A stretch of DNA of 64,000 bases from Lederbergia galactosidilytica (GTDB lineage Bacteria > Bacillota > Bacilli > Bacillales > Bacillaceae_C), in the NCBI RefSeq assembly GCF_017873565.1, contig NZ_JAGGKH010000002.1, forward strand, positions 280,495 to 344,494, given 5' to 3'. Below the pieces are notes generated by a model. The model was not told where the DNA came from. It saw only the letters and a program-made list of their open reading frames with translations, and searched no databases. The translations under genes and the position numbers were made by a program. Of this stretch, positions 8,976 through 19,277 are shown piece by piece (positions within the stretch are counted from its first letter, which is position 1; each line of letters begins with the position of its first letter).

Positions 8976-10076
8976 TTATATCCGTGAATATCTGCTAATA
9001 TTTAACAGAATTCCTACCGCCATTAACATTAAGGTTAATGAAGATCCCCCATAGCTTAGGAATGGAAGGGTAATACCTGTAACAGGCATTAAACCTGTTA
9101 CAACTCCAATATTAATCATTACTTGGATGGCAATCATTGAGATAATTCCTACAGCCAGGAAACTCCCAAATAAATCTGGGGCCCCAAGTGCGATTCTTAT
9201 TCCCCGCCATAATAGTAAGGCAAATAATAATAGAATAAGACTACCTCCGATAAAGCCTAATTCCTCTGCTAGAATAGCAAAAATAAAGTCAGTTTGTGGT
9301 TCAGGGAGATAAAAAAACTTTTGTCTACTCTCTCCTAATCCTAGTCCAAACAATCCGCCCGGACCAATAGCATATAAAGATTGAATTATTTGGAAACCGC
9401 TTTTCAATGGATCTTGCCATGGGTCAAGAAATGATGTAATACGCGCAACTCGATAGGGAGCTGAAATTACAAGACCAATAAATCCCGCCACCCCTATCAT
9501 GCCTAATACTGCAAAATGTGAAACTCGGGCACCAGCAATAAAAATCATAATCATGCACGTCCCAACCATAACTGTTCCTGTCCCTAGATCTGGTTGAAGC
9601 ATGATAATCCCAAATCCCAGAAAAACAAGTGATAGAGAGGGAAGCAATCCTTTTTTCAAAGTAGTAATATACCGCTGCCTCTCCGATAGAAACTTGGCTA
9701 AAAATGCAATCATCGCTAATTTAATAAATTCAGAAGGCTGAATTGAAAAAGCACCGACACCTAACCAGCTTCTTGATCCATTTCTTACCATTCCGACACC
9801 TGGGATAATGACTAAAACTAACAATACAAAACATAAAATCAACAAAGGCTTGGACCATTTTTTTAGTACCCAATAATCTACATGCATAATGATAAACATA
9901 GCAACAATTCCGAGCGTAGCAAATAAAAATTGCCGCTTAGCAAAGAAGAAGGAATCGGAAAATTTATAGTCAGCCCATACAGCACTTGCACTATAAACCA
10001 TAATTAATCCGATTGCTAGTAATAACATGGTAGACAGAATTAAAATAAAATCAGGGGCTGTTTTTTTTAATGGCAA
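8976..10076 (-). CDS. spoVE: SpoVE, SEDS glycosyltransferase for spore cortex
   Basis: SEDS-family (RodA/FtsW) peptidoglycan polymerase that works with SpoVD to build the spore cortex. It is polytopic with about ten membrane segments. Family marks include the N-terminal VYSASAVWADYKFSDSFFF, QPSEFIKLAMIAFLAKFL near residue 135, the loop QIIQSLYAIGPGGLFGLGLG, and the C-terminal GITLPFLSYGGSS. A TTG at 10076 is chosen because GAGGTG is seven bases upstream; this gives 366 residues, the B. subtilis length. The open frame extends eight codons further without a ribosome site. FtsW is encoded separately at 52.1-53.3 kb. Confidence 0.95.
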   Translation of the reverse strand: MPLKKTAPDFILILSTMLLLAIGLIMVYSASAVWADYKFSDSFFFAKRQFLFATLGIVAMFIIMHVDYWVLKKWSKPLLILCFVLLVLVIIPGVGMVRNGSRSWLGVGAFSIQPSEFIKLAMIAFLAKFLSERQRYITTLKKGLLPSLSLVFLGFGIIMLQPDLGTGTVMVGTCMIMIFIAGARVSHFAVLGMIGVAGFIGLVISAPYRVARITSFLDPWQDPLKSGFQIIQSLYAIGPGGLFGLGLGESRQKFFYLPEPQTDFIFAILAEELGFIGGSLILLLFALLLWRGIRIALGAPDLFGSFLAVGIISMIAIQVMINIGVVTGLMPVTGITLPFLSYGGSSLTLMLMAVGILLNISRYSRI

Positions 10077-10157
10077 TACACAACACCTCATAACTAGCAA
10101 TTTAGAGCGTTTTTAAGGGGTGTACATACCTTTTCTTCCTAGTGTTGTCCCTTAAAA

Positions 10158-11519
10158 TTACTTGCTCTCTTCCAGTTTATGCACAGCCTCAATGAAAATA
10201 TCACCGCGAACTTCAAAAGTTTTATACTGATCCCAACTAGCACATGCCGGTGAAAGTAAAATTACATCTCCGCGAGTGGATAATTCATAGGCTGTAGGAA
10301 CAGCTTCTTCCACATTATCGACATGTATAATCGTTTGTATTCCTGCCTTTTTTCCTATCTTTTCTAATTTTTCAGCTGTTTGACCAAATAGCACAAGTGC
10401 TTTTACATTTGATAGAGAAGGGATAAGATCGTCAAATTCGTTTCCACGATCTAAGCCACCTGCAAGAAGAATGGTAGGTTCTTTAAATGCCTTCAATGCA
10501 CTTGACGCAGCTAGGATATTGGTCGCTTTTGAATCATTATAAAATCGTCTATCATTGAACTCTGCTACAAATTGAGTCCGATGCCTTACACCTGTAAATG
10601 TAGATAAAATTGACACAATCTCACTATTTTCAACGCCTTTTAATTTAGCAGCCACTGTTGCCGCTAAAATATTTTCTAAATTATGTTCACCTGGTAAGGC
10701 AATCTCTGATACATCTATTATCTCTTCTTGGCTAAACCATAACTTTCCATCCTTGATTGAGGCACCATTTTCAAGATATCTTGTAGTAGAAAACGGAATG
10801 ATTTGCGCTTGACTTGTTTTTGCCAAATTCAATAATACTTCTTGATCGGCATTCACTATTAGATAATCATCTGCTGTTTGGTTTTTAGTAATATTTATTT
10901 TTGCTTGTGCATATTCATCCCAAGAACCATGATAATCTAAATGAGCCTCATATAAATTTGTCAAAACAGCAATATGAGGTCTGAAGCTGTTTATTCCCAT
11001 TAATTGAAAGGAAGACAATTCTACGACCATTGTATTCGCTGAAGTTGCAATCTGCGCTACTTCAGATGCCACAGTCCCAATATTACCAGCAATTAGTGGC
11101 TGTTTATTGGCAGCTCGAAGGATCTCGTAAATTAAGGTTGTCGTTGTGGTCTTTCCGTTCGTACCTGTAATACCAATTATATCTGCTTCCGCAATTTGAT
11201 AGGCAAGCTCAACCTCTGTTATAATCGGCAGCCCCATTTCAACTGCCCCCTGTATAATCGGATTAGAATATGGGATACCCGGATTTTTCACAATCAACTC
11301 AAATCCCTCGTCTAAGAGTTCAACAGGGTGACTACCACAGATCACTTTAATCCCCTGCTCCAGTAATCCTTGGGCATCGGGGTTTTCTTCAAATGGCTTA
11401 AAATCGTTCACTGTGACGAAAGCCCCTAAATGATGTAATAGGGATGCAGCAACTACGCCACTTTTTGCCAGTCCTAAAACTAATACTTTTTTATAATGAT
11501 ATTGTTTGATATTTTTCAC
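10158..11519 (-). CDS. murD: MurD, UDP-MurNAc-alanine--D-glutamate ligase
   Basis: Cytoplasmic ATP-dependent ligase adding D-glutamate to UDP-MurNAc-L-alanine. The 453 residues show the three Mur-ligase domains: an N-terminal UDP-binding fold (VLVLGLAKSGVVAASLL), the central P-loop GITGTNGKTTTTTL near residue 120, and a C-terminal Rossmann domain containing LLAGGLDRGNEFDDL and LLSPACASWDQYKTFEVRGD. The ATG is one base from the mraY stop, so the two genes are co-translated. Confidence 0.98.
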   Translation of the reverse strand: MKNIKQYHYKKVLVLGLAKSGVVAASLLHHLGAFVTVNDFKPFEENPDAQGLLEQGIKVICGSHPVELLDEGFELIVKNPGIPYSNPIIQGAVEMGLPIITEVELAYQIAEADIIGITGTNGKTTTTTLIYEILRAANKQPLIAGNIGTVASEVAQIATSANTMVVELSSFQLMGINSFRPHIAVLTNLYEAHLDYHGSWDEYAQAKINITKNQTADDYLIVNADQEVLLNLAKTSQAQIIPFSTTRYLENGASIKDGKLWFSQEEIIDVSEIALPGEHNLENILAATVAAKLKGVENSEIVSILSTFTGVRHRTQFVAEFNDRRFYNDSKATNILAASSALKAFKEPTILLAGGLDRGNEFDDLIPSLSNVKALVLFGQTAEKLEKIGKKAGIQTIIHVDNVEEAVPTAYELSTRGDVILLSPACASWDQYKTFEVRGDIFIEAVHKLEESK

Positions 11520-11520
11520 T

Positions 11521-12495
11521 TTACAACCACACCTCTATATAAATTCCTAAAATGGAACAAAGAAGCCCAACAGCCCAAAAGGTCACCACAACGCGCCATT
11601 CTGACCATCCTGATAATTCATAATGATGATGTAAAGGACTCATCTTGAAAATTCTTTTTCCAGTTGTCTTAAATGATGCAACTTGCAAAATCACAGATAA
11701 TGTCTCAATTACGAAGACGGCTCCAATAACAAGCAAAATAATCTCCGACTTTAATAAGATTGAAATAGCTGCAATTGCTCCTCCTAAAGCTAAGGAACCT
11801 GTGTCGCCCATAAAAACCTTCGCAGGATGAGCATTAAACACTAGAAAACCTAAAACCGCCCCAACAATCGCGAAAGAAAAAATAGAAATATCATATTGTG
11901 ATTGACTCCATGCCACAATAGCAAAAGCTCCAAAAGCGATAGCGGCTGTTCCAGACAGTAAGCCATCTAAACCATCTGTTAAATTTACCGCATTTGAAAA
12001 ACCTACTAGCCAGAATACAATGAACACAGCATAAAACCACCCAAGGTCGAGACCGAAATCAGTCATTGGTATGGTAATAACTGTTGAAATTTCATTTGTT
12101 CTTAACACAATATAAAAAATAATGGCTATAACAATTTGACCAATTAATTTTTGTTTAGACGTTAAACCTAGGTTTCTCTTAAAGGCAATTTTTATAAAAT
12201 CATCTAAGAAACCGAGTAATCCATAACCTAATGTAACAAATAACAACAAATAGATTTCCCAGCTTGGTTGTGAAAATTTCCACATCATTATTAATGTTGT
12301 AATAAGGATGGATATGACTATCAAGATTCCACCCATCGTTGGTGTTCCACTCTTCTTCTGATGGGATTTCGGCCCTTCTTCCCGAATACTTTGCCCGAAT
12401 TTAAGCCTTCTTAAAAACGGAATAAAGATCGGGGAAAGCAATACAGTAATGAGAAAACTAATAAGTAAGGAAAATAAAATAACTCTTTCCATCAT
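11521..12495 (-). CDS. mraY: MraY, phospho-MurNAc-pentapeptide transferase
   Basis: Integral membrane enzyme that transfers phospho-MurNAc-pentapeptide onto undecaprenyl phosphate to give lipid I. It has ten hydrophobic segments. Conserved cytoplasmic motifs are [19 protein letters not shown] near residue 40, [21 protein letters not shown] and the histidine loop [12 protein letters not shown]. The ATG at 12495 aligns with the family start and has GGAGAG ten bases upstream; an upstream TTG at 12519 is less likely. Confidence 0.98.
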   Translation of the reverse strand: MMERVILFSLLISFLITVLLSPIFIPFLRRLKFGQSIREEGPKSHQKKSGTPTMGGILIVISILITTLIMMWKFSQPSWEIYLLLFVTLGYGLLGFLDDFIKIAFKRNLGLTSKQKLIGQIVIAIIFYIVLRTNEISTVITIPMTDFGLDLGWFYAVFIVFWLVGFSNAVNLTDGLDGLLSGTAAIAFGAFAIVAWSQSQYDISIFSFAIVGAVLGFLVFNAHPAKVFMGDTGSLALGGAIAAISILLKSEIILLVIGAVFVIETLSVILQVASFKTTGKRIFKMSPLHHHYELSGWSEWRVVVTFWAVGLLCSILGIYIEVWL

Positions 12496-12825
12496 AATTT
12501 CTTCGCTCTCCAATTCCAAACGCTGTTTTTCTTTAATAAACGATTCTTCTTAAAATCGTCGTCATTTAATGTGAATCAGCTTTTTATTTTTAATTTATAG
12601 TTACAGATTATTTTTATGGCTACATCGGTACCTTATAGCCAAGTGAAAAAACTTCCAGCTTCCCCTATGATACGTTAGCATTTTAGTACACTCACTGTCT
12701 ATAGCTAATTTTGGGGATGTGTGGAAGATATTTCAATCAGCTATTCCCCTTTTTAGGTCACAAGCTCCCCTTCATTCTTTAGCATGCTTGATATAATAAA
12801 TCTTCACTCAGTGTCTTTTACTAAA
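12496..12825. other. Spacer between murE and mraY
   Basis: About 330 bases, AT-rich, no open frame with a ribosome site and no clear terminator. In B. subtilis these two genes are nearly adjacent, so the spacer is unusually long. Confidence 0.6.
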
Positions 12826-14283
12826 TTACTTCTTCTGAATAGCATGCAATGAAATTAAACGGTCATCAAAGTCATGAACTTTATCACCAATAATTTGATA
12901 AGTTTCGTGCCCTTTCCCAGCAATAAGGACAACATCCCCTTCTTCAGCCAAATCAATGGCACGCTCAATCGCCGTTTTGCGATCAGGTTCTACAATATAT
13001 TGTTCGCCTTCAACGCCTCTTTCCATATCTTCGATAATGGCAGTTGGCTCCTCACTTCGAGGATTATCTGATGTAAAGATCGGATCTGTCGCCCATTTAC
13101 AAGCTATTTTAGCCATTAATGGCCGTTTTGATGGGTCACGATCGCCACCACAGCCAACTACACAGAATACACGTTTATCAGCAAACTGTTGAATGGTTCG
13201 TAAAACATTTTCTAAACCATCTGGTGTATGGGCATAGTCCACGATTACAGCAAATTTTTGCCCACCATTCACTAACTCAAAACGTCCCGGTACCCCTTCA
13301 GCCTGTTCAACCGATTGGATGATACTTTGAAAAGGAACTTTCGATACATAAGCAGTCGCAATGGCTGCCAAGGCATTATACACATTAAATTCTCCCGCTA
13401 ATGGTAAATGTACCTTCCTTTCTCCCTCAGGAGAGAGCAGAGTGAATATCACCCCATTACTATGATAGGTAATAGAAACAGCTTGAAAGTCTGCTGCTTT
13501 CTCAATTCCATAGGTTACTATATGGGCAGACGTTTCCCCAGCAAACAATTCTGCAACTTCTTCATCAGCATTAAGCACAGCAAATTTAGGATGTTTCGTC
13601 GAATAAGTATTTCCAAGCTTAGAGAACAGCAAACTTTTTGCTCTTTTGTATTCTTCCATAGTATGGTGATAATCAAGATGGTCTTGGGTAAGGTTCGTAA
13701 ACACAGCTACATCATAATCACAGCCATTGACCCGCCCTTGTACAAGAGCATGAGAAGACACTTCCATAATGCCGGTGTCGATTTTTTCCGCACACATTTC
13801 ATAAAATACTTTTTGAAGTTCTAAGCTATCTGGTGTTGTATTCTTTGTTTCTAAAACTTTATTGCCAATTTTGATATTGATGGTCCCAATTAAGCCTGTT
13901 GAATAGTTAGCATCTTTAAAGATAGAATCAACGAGATGGCTTGTTGTGGTTTTTCCATTTGTTCCTGTTATGCCAATCAAATGCATCTTTTGTGTCGGAT
14001 GCTGATAAAAAGCATCCGCTAAAATCGCCATAGCTTTTTTTGAATCTTTCACTAAAATTACAGGTACATCTAACTGTAAAGGTCGTTCCGCAACAATGGC
14101 TACCGCTCCGTTATTTACAGCCTCCTTAGCAAACTCATGTCCATCAAAAGAATATCCCTTTATACAAATAAACAGATGTCCTTTTTCTACCTTTTGATGA
14201 TTGTTCGATATTCCAATTATTTCATACCGCTCTTCCGGTGCCTTAATAAATGGAAGTGATTGTAATAACATATGCAAATCCAA
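12826..14283 (-). CDS. murE: MurE, UDP-MurNAc-tripeptide synthetase (meso-DAP adding)
   Basis: ATP-dependent ligase that adds the third amino acid of the stem peptide. The 485 residues include the P-loop GITGTNGKTTTSHL near residue 110, a lysine-carbamylation region, and the C-terminal specificity motif DNPRSEEP around residue 400. DNPR is the signature of enzymes using meso-diaminopimelate rather than lysine, so the wall is of the DAP type. The start is a TTG at 14283 with AAAGGA about ten bases upstream, matching the family N terminus; an ATG lies four codons downstream. Confidence 0.97.
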   Translation of the reverse strand: MDLHMLLQSLPFIKAPEERYEIIGISNNHQKVEKGHLFICIKGYSFDGHEFAKEAVNNGAVAIVAERPLQLDVPVILVKDSKKAMAILADAFYQHPTQKMHLIGITGTNGKTTTSHLVDSIFKDANYSTGLIGTINIKIGNKVLETKNTTPDSLELQKVFYEMCAEKIDTGIMEVSSHALVQGRVNGCDYDVAVFTNLTQDHLDYHHTMEEYKRAKSLLFSKLGNTYSTKHPKFAVLNADEEVAELFAGETSAHIVTYGIEKAADFQAVSITYHSNGVIFTLLSPEGERKVHLPLAGEFNVYNALAAIATAYVSKVPFQSIIQSVEQAEGVPGRFELVNGGQKFAVIVDYAHTPDGLENVLRTIQQFADKRVFCVVGCGGDRDPSKRPLMAKIACKWATDPIFTSDNPRSEEPTAIIEDMERGVEGEQYIVEPDRKTAIERAIDLAEEGDVVLIAGKGHETYQIIGDKVHDFDDRLISLHAIQKK

Positions 14284-14843
14284 TAATCTTCAATCCTTTC
14301 ATAATGGTGATTAAAAACATCCCATTATATAAGCTAGAATGTCATGTGAGGATGTTCAAAATAACAAATCGAGTTTCTTGATTGACTTGCTTCTCCACCG
14401 CTCAAAGCTTCAAAGTAAAAACTATTCTCGTGCTAGAGCAGATATTATCAATGTCTTATCCCATTTGGTCCTTTTGAACATTCAATATTGAGGTTTTCAT
14501 AACAATACAGAAAAAAACATTCCTATCTATTTTACATAATAATTGAATTTGAAGCCATCCTTGGAGCAAAATTTCCGGATAAATTTTTACGAATTTAAGA
14601 AGCGGCCATGAATGAATCATGCCGCTCCGTTGTTCACTCAAGAAAAGCGCTAGCGCTTTGAAATAGAAAAAACGGTTAAAGGCACGACGTCCCGTTACCT
14701 CATCTGCACTAGCATCTTGTCGCATAGCCCTGCAACAGGTAAAATGCATCTAAACGTATGACTATCCCTTCAATGGTCCAGAGAGGCGCCCCCCGAGTGT
14801 CTTGGCGTCGAAGCTCGATCCAGTACTTACAGTATCTTTCCTG
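14284..14843. other. Long spacer between spoVD and murE
   Basis: 560 bases without a supportable gene; a 97-codon open frame inside it has no ribosome site and no recognisable sequence. It contains one copy of the GTTCAAAA-ended repeat (14351-14484), the 16-base palindrome AAAGCGCTAGCGCTTT (from about 14646), and a GC-richer patch at 14680-14820. It looks like accumulated intergenic repeats. Confidence 0.6.
14351..14484. repeat. GTTCAAAA-ended intergenic repeat, copy A (degenerate)
   Basis: The left end GATGTTCAAAA and right end CTTTTGAACATTC are inverted copies of one another and match the ends of copies B (20740) and C (34523). The interior has diverged. Confidence 0.55.
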
Positions 14844-16757
14844 TTACTCAAGATAAACTCTAATTGCGGAGCCTTCTTCTACCTTTGCACCTGGCTTAGG
14901 ACTTTGCTGAATAACTTTAGAACCCTCACCACTGGTTTTAAGCTGCAAGTTATACATTTGCTGTTGAATTTCTTTTATCGTCATCCCCTTTAAATCTGGG
15001 ACGGTGATCATGACAGGGTCATTCCATTTCTTTTCTTTTTCTATTTGATTTTCACGAGGTTTAATGTCCATAGCTTGTAATGCATCCTCTAATATGTTTC
15101 CTACAATCGGCGCTGCAACTGTTCCTCCAAATTGAACTGTACCTTTTGGATTATCAACAGCTGTGTAGACAACAATCTGCGGATCATCTGCAGGAGCAAA
15201 ACCTATAAATGAAACAACATAATTATTTTCTAAATAACGGCCATCTTTTGCCTTCTGTGCTGTACCTGTTTTCCCCCCGACACGGTAAAAATCTACAAAG
15301 GCATTTCCCCCTGTTCCTTGGGCTACAACACTCTCAAGTGCATGCCTTACTTCTTTTGAGGTGGACTCTGAAATTACTTTTCTCTTGGAAACAGGTGTTT
15401 TGCGCATGACAACTTCGCCTGTTCGTGGATCTACAAGTTCTTTCGCAATATAAGGTTGATACAAAGTTCCCCCGTTGACTGCAGCAGCTACAGCGGCTAC
15501 CTGCTGGATCGGAGTGACGGAAACCCCCTGTCCAAACGATGTTGTCGCTAATTCAACAGGGCCAACCTGGTCCATTTTAAACAAAATGCCTGTTCCTTCT
15601 CCTGCTAAATCGATACCCGTTTTTTCTCCAAAACCAAAACCACGGATATAATCAAATAATTTTTCTTTGCCTAACCTTTGACCTAGCTCCACAAAGCCAG
15701 GGTTACAAGAGTTTTGCACCACTTCTAGAAATGTTTGATCCCCATGTCCTCCACTTTTCCAACACCGTAGGTTTGCTCCCCCCACTTTAACTGATCCATG
15801 ATCATGGAAATGTTCTTCTTCTAAATCCACCTTTCCCTCTTCCAAAGCAGCGGCAAGTGTAATGATTTTGAATGTGGATCCAGGCTCATACGTACTCCAA
15901 ATTGGAAGATTTCGATTATATACTTCCTGTGGAACATTTTGGAAATCAGCCGGGTCAAAAGAAGGTCTACTAGACATCCCTAAGATTTCCCCAGTATTCG
16001 GATCCATCGCAATGGAAATAATCCCATCTGGGTTATATTGTGCTTCCGCATTATCTAATTCTCGTTCAATAATCGATTGAATTTTTGTATCAATTGTGAG
16101 TTTTAAATTATAACCATCTTCAGGGGGATCAAATTCATCTGACATTTCCGGCATTCTTTTTCCTTTCGCATCAGAAAAAAACTGGACAGATCCCTTTTCA
16201 CCTTTTAGTTCCTTATCGTAGTATAACTCTAACCCCGCAAGTCCTTGATTATCTATACCAGTGAATCCTAACACATGTGATAAATATTTGCCAAAGGGAT
16301 AATGACGCTTAGAGTCTTCTGCTATATAAACTCCTTTTAAATCTAAAGCTTGAACTTCTTTTGCTTTTTCAAAGGTAATTTTTCTTCCTTCAGGTAATCT
16401 CTCAATGGAAGAATTTTTAGAAACACGTTGATAAATATCCTCCTTAGAACCGTCTAATACCTTTGCGAGCTTCTCAGCTGTTCCCGCAGGATCTTCTATT
16501 TGTCTTGGAATAACATATACGGTTGGAGCAGATTTATTTTCGGCGATAGAAACACCATTCCTGTCCAAAATTTCGCCACGTTCAGGTTCAAAAGGAATAT
16601 TTCTACTCCATGAATCCCTTGCAAGATCTGTCAAGGATTTTCCCATGCCGAACTGAACATATCCTAATCGAACATCGATGATAAAAAATATAAACAGTCC
16701 TGCTATTAATATAAATGATAATCTTTTCCTTACTGTTACGGCAGATACACGCTTCAA
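14844..16757 (-). CDS. spoVD: SpoVD, class B penicillin-binding protein of the spore cortex
   Basis: Transpeptidase that partners SpoVE in cortex synthesis. The 637 residues comprise one N-terminal membrane helix (LSFILIAGLFIFFIIDVRLGY), the PBP dimerisation domain, the transpeptidase domain with the active-site serine in STFK (residue ~295), SCN, and KTGTAQ, and one C-terminal PASTA domain starting VPDLKGMTIKEIQQQM. A single PASTA repeat separates it from PbpB, which has two. On the minus strand CATATAGT at 16790-16797 resembles a SigE -10 element, though I see no good -35. Confidence 0.97.
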   Translation of the reverse strand: MKRVSAVTVRKRLSFILIAGLFIFFIIDVRLGYVQFGMGKSLTDLARDSWSRNIPFEPERGEILDRNGVSIAENKSAPTVYVIPRQIEDPAGTAEKLAKVLDGSKEDIYQRVSKNSSIERLPEGRKITFEKAKEVQALDLKGVYIAEDSKRHYPFGKYLSHVLGFTGIDNQGLAGLELYYDKELKGEKGSVQFFSDAKGKRMPEMSDEFDPPEDGYNLKLTIDTKIQSIIERELDNAEAQYNPDGIISIAMDPNTGEILGMSSRPSFDPADFQNVPQEVYNRNLPIWSTYEPGSTFKIITLAAALEEGKVDLEEEHFHDHGSVKVGGANLRCWKSGGHGDQTFLEVVQNSCNPGFVELGQRLGKEKLFDYIRGFGFGEKTGIDLAGEGTGILFKMDQVGPVELATTSFGQGVSVTPIQQVAAVAAAVNGGTLYQPYIAKELVDPRTGEVVMRKTPVSKRKVISESTSKEVRHALESVVAQGTGGNAFVDFYRVGGKTGTAQKAKDGRYLENNYVVSFIGFAPADDPQIVVYTAVDNPKGTVQFGGTVAAPIVGNILEDALQAMDIKPRENQIEKEKKWNDPVMITVPDLKGMTIKEIQQQMYNLQLKTSGEGSKVIQQSPKPGAKVEEGSAIRVYLE

Positions 16758-17105
16758 AAATAGGACCTCCTCTTCCCAGGGCTCGTTCCACTATATGCGA
16801 AACCTGCTTAAACTAGAACAAAGGCTATTATCAATAGTTACGTAAAATTACCAACCAATCAATTGGAAAACCGATTCTTTATTAACGAGATAACAGGGAA
16901 GAGTTCAGTTCTCCAAATTCCAATATAAAGAGAACCCTTATGAGACATATAGAGAGGTGCATAGTCTACACATACGGAAGATATAATTGCAGGTAAAGTA
17001 AAAAGTTAAAATAGATTTCAAAACTCACACCGTGTAAATAGAAAAAGAGAGCGGTCCAAATAGTCAATGCTTTAACCATTTGGATCGCTCTCTCCAAGCT
17101 TTAAA
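16758..17105. other. Spacer between pbpB and spoVD
   Basis: About 350 bases holding the pbpB terminator (17042-17093) and the region where a spoVD promoter must lie. No gene is seen. Confidence 0.65.
17042..17093 (-). terminator. Terminator after pbpB
   Basis: A 16-base stem, one G-T pair aside (AGAGAGCGATCCAAAT with ATTTGGACCGCTCTCT on the minus strand), is followed by TTTTTC. It lies immediately after the pbpB stop and isolates spoVD from the mraZ-pbpB transcript. Confidence 0.9.
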
Positions 17106-19277
17106 CTATTCAGTTGTTTTATTCTTATTTAGCCTCTCTAGAGGAGACTGGAATTGAATCTCTAATGTTTCCCCAGGCTTCACTACTGTTCCTGCTTTAG
17201 AGCTTTGTTTCGATACATATCCTTCGCCTTCAATTTTTAGTGTTATATCTGCCATTTCCGAAAGATTAATCACTTCTCGTTTTGACCAACCTTTCATATC
17301 AGGAATAGTTGTTGAGCCATTTGTTTTTAGATAGACCTTCTCACCAACGATCAATGTCTGTTCAGGGACTGGAGATTGTTGAACAATCTCTTTCCCTTCA
17401 CCAATTACAATAGGCTCTAACCCCTTATCTTTCAGCCATTTCGTCGCTTCACTCAAACTTTTTCCAGATAAATCAGGGAGCTTAATTGTTTCTGCTTTTA
17501 CAAATTCTTCTGGCTTAATATTTAAATATTGTAAGCTACTCTTCATAACCGTATTAAAAATCATTGAAACAGGTTTGCTTCCATTTTCGTTATCATCTAA
17601 TTGAGGGCGATCAACCATCACATACATAACTAATTGAGGATTATCAACAGGTGCCACTCCTAGAAAGGAATATATAAAATTATTTTTTCCTTCTAAATAC
17701 TTTCCTGTTGGACCAGCAATTTGGGCTGTACCTGTCTTCCCCGCTACTTGGTAGCCTTCAATATTATAAATTTTCCCTGTTCCATTTTCACCAGTAACCA
17801 CCGTTTCTAACACATCTAGCACTTCTTTTGCAGTTTCTTTACTAATCGGCTTCCCAGCCACTTCAGGTTTTGTCACTTTTTCTGTTCCATCAGTAGAATT
17901 GACGATCTTATCAACGACATATGGCTTCATCATTACGCCTTCATTGGCAATCGCCGTCATCGCTTGAACCATTTGGATCGCTGTAACAGTCGTCCCTTGT
18001 CCATACACACTTGTTACTTTTTCAACAGGATAACGATAGAGTATTTTACCCGTAGCCTCATTTGGTAATCCAATATTCGTTCTTTGTCCAAATTTGAATT
18101 CGTCCATCGCTTCACGCCAAGCCTTTGTACCCATTTTCTCAAGTAAATAAGCAAATGCTACATTTGAAGACCGTTGCACTCCCTCTAAATAGGAAATAGT
18201 TCCCCACCCAGTACCGCTATTGTGATCTCTAATAATTGTTTGACGATCTACTTGATACTTTCCAGAAGGAAAAGAATCATTAGGGTTAAACACTCCCTCT
18301 TCAATCGCTGTAGCTAATGAAAAGATTTTCATTGTAGAACCTGGTTCAAAGCTAGTTTCAATCACTTCATTATGCCAAGATTGTTCGATGCCTTCCCGAG
18401 TATCTGGATGGAAAGTGGGGGTTTGGCCCATAGCTAGAATTTTTCCAGTCTTTGGATCTGCCACAACAGCCATAATTCGTTCAGGAGAATAATTTTCATC
18501 TACTTGGCTGATCGCATCTTCTAAAAAGGTTTGGATTTTTTTATCAAGAGTTAAATATATGTCCTGGCCATTTTCAGGCTCTTTTATATGCTTTTCAGCG
18601 TTCGGTAAGATATAATTCCACACATCCCCTTCATACTGTATAGAGCCGTTTTTTCCAGTTAACAAATCATTAAAACTTTGTTCTAACCCCATTTTCCCAA
18701 CAATGTTTGATGTTCCGTTTTTTTCTTGATCTTTTTGCGCATAACCAATTAGATGTGAAGCGAAAACTCCATTGGGATAGAACCTTTTTGTATCTTTTAA
18801 AAACCCAATACCTGGCAATTTTAGATCTTCAATCTTATTTTTCACACTAAGGGATAGGTCTTTACCAGCTTTTCCAAATTCTACTTGCTTAGCATTTTTC
18901 GTTAAAGCTTTGTAAATATCTGCTTCTTTCATATCGATATGCTCTGCTAATTGCTTTGCTGTTTCAGCCGGATCAACGACATGTCTGGGTTTCTTTTTAT
19001 CTGTCGTTAATGATTCATCTAAAACTGCAACCAATGTATAAGACTCTGAGTCTTCCGCAATGATTTCTCCGTTATGATCAAAAATAGACCCTCGTTTTGC
19101 TTTTAAAACACTTTCTCGTAAATATAATTCTTTTGCTTCTGCAGCTAGTACCTTTCCGTCAACTTTACCAGTCGTTTGGATTGTCACAAATCTAACAATT
19201 AATGCAAAAAAGAGCAGGCTAAATATAATAAAAAATATTGCTGCTCCTATATTCCTATTCTTTTTATGACTACTCAT
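17106..19277 (-). CDS. pbpB: PbpB (PBP2B), septal transpeptidase
   Basis: Class B penicillin-binding protein that cross-links septal peptidoglycan, working with the SEDS protein FtsW. The 723 residues consist of a short basic tail, a membrane helix (IGAAIFFIIFSLLFFALIV), the dimerisation domain, and the transpeptidase domain with STMK (near residue 310), SSN and KTGTAQ. Two C-terminal PASTA domains begin near LPDLSGKSLSEATKWL and IPDMKGWSKREVINL. Its ATG overlaps the ftsL stop (ATGA arrangement), so the two are coupled. The stop codon is TAG. Confidence 0.98.
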   Translation of the reverse strand: MSSHKKNRNIGAAIFFIIFSLLFFALIVRFVTIQTTGKVDGKVLAAEAKELYLRESVLKAKRGSIFDHNGEIIAEDSESYTLVAVLDESLTTDKKKPRHVVDPAETAKQLAEHIDMKEADIYKALTKNAKQVEFGKAGKDLSLSVKNKIEDLKLPGIGFLKDTKRFYPNGVFASHLIGYAQKDQEKNGTSNIVGKMGLEQSFNDLLTGKNGSIQYEGDVWNYILPNAEKHIKEPENGQDIYLTLDKKIQTFLEDAISQVDENYSPERIMAVVADPKTGKILAMGQTPTFHPDTREGIEQSWHNEVIETSFEPGSTMKIFSLATAIEEGVFNPNDSFPSGKYQVDRQTIIRDHNSGTGWGTISYLEGVQRSSNVAFAYLLEKMGTKAWREAMDEFKFGQRTNIGLPNEATGKILYRYPVEKVTSVYGQGTTVTAIQMVQAMTAIANEGVMMKPYVVDKIVNSTDGTEKVTKPEVAGKPISKETAKEVLDVLETVVTGENGTGKIYNIEGYQVAGKTGTAQIAGPTGKYLEGKNNFIYSFLGVAPVDNPQLVMYVMVDRPQLDDNENGSKPVSMIFNTVMKSSLQYLNIKPEEFVKAETIKLPDLSGKSLSEATKWLKDKGLEPIVIGEGKEIVQQSPVPEQTLIVGEKVYLKTNGSTTIPDMKGWSKREVINLSEMADITLKIEGEGYVSKQSSKAGTVVKPGETLEIQFQSPLERLNKNKTTE

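Noticed and set aside
14456..14749. 97-codon open frame between murE and spoVD as a gene
   Set aside because: No ribosome site, no recognisable sequence, and it lies within repeat-rich spacer.
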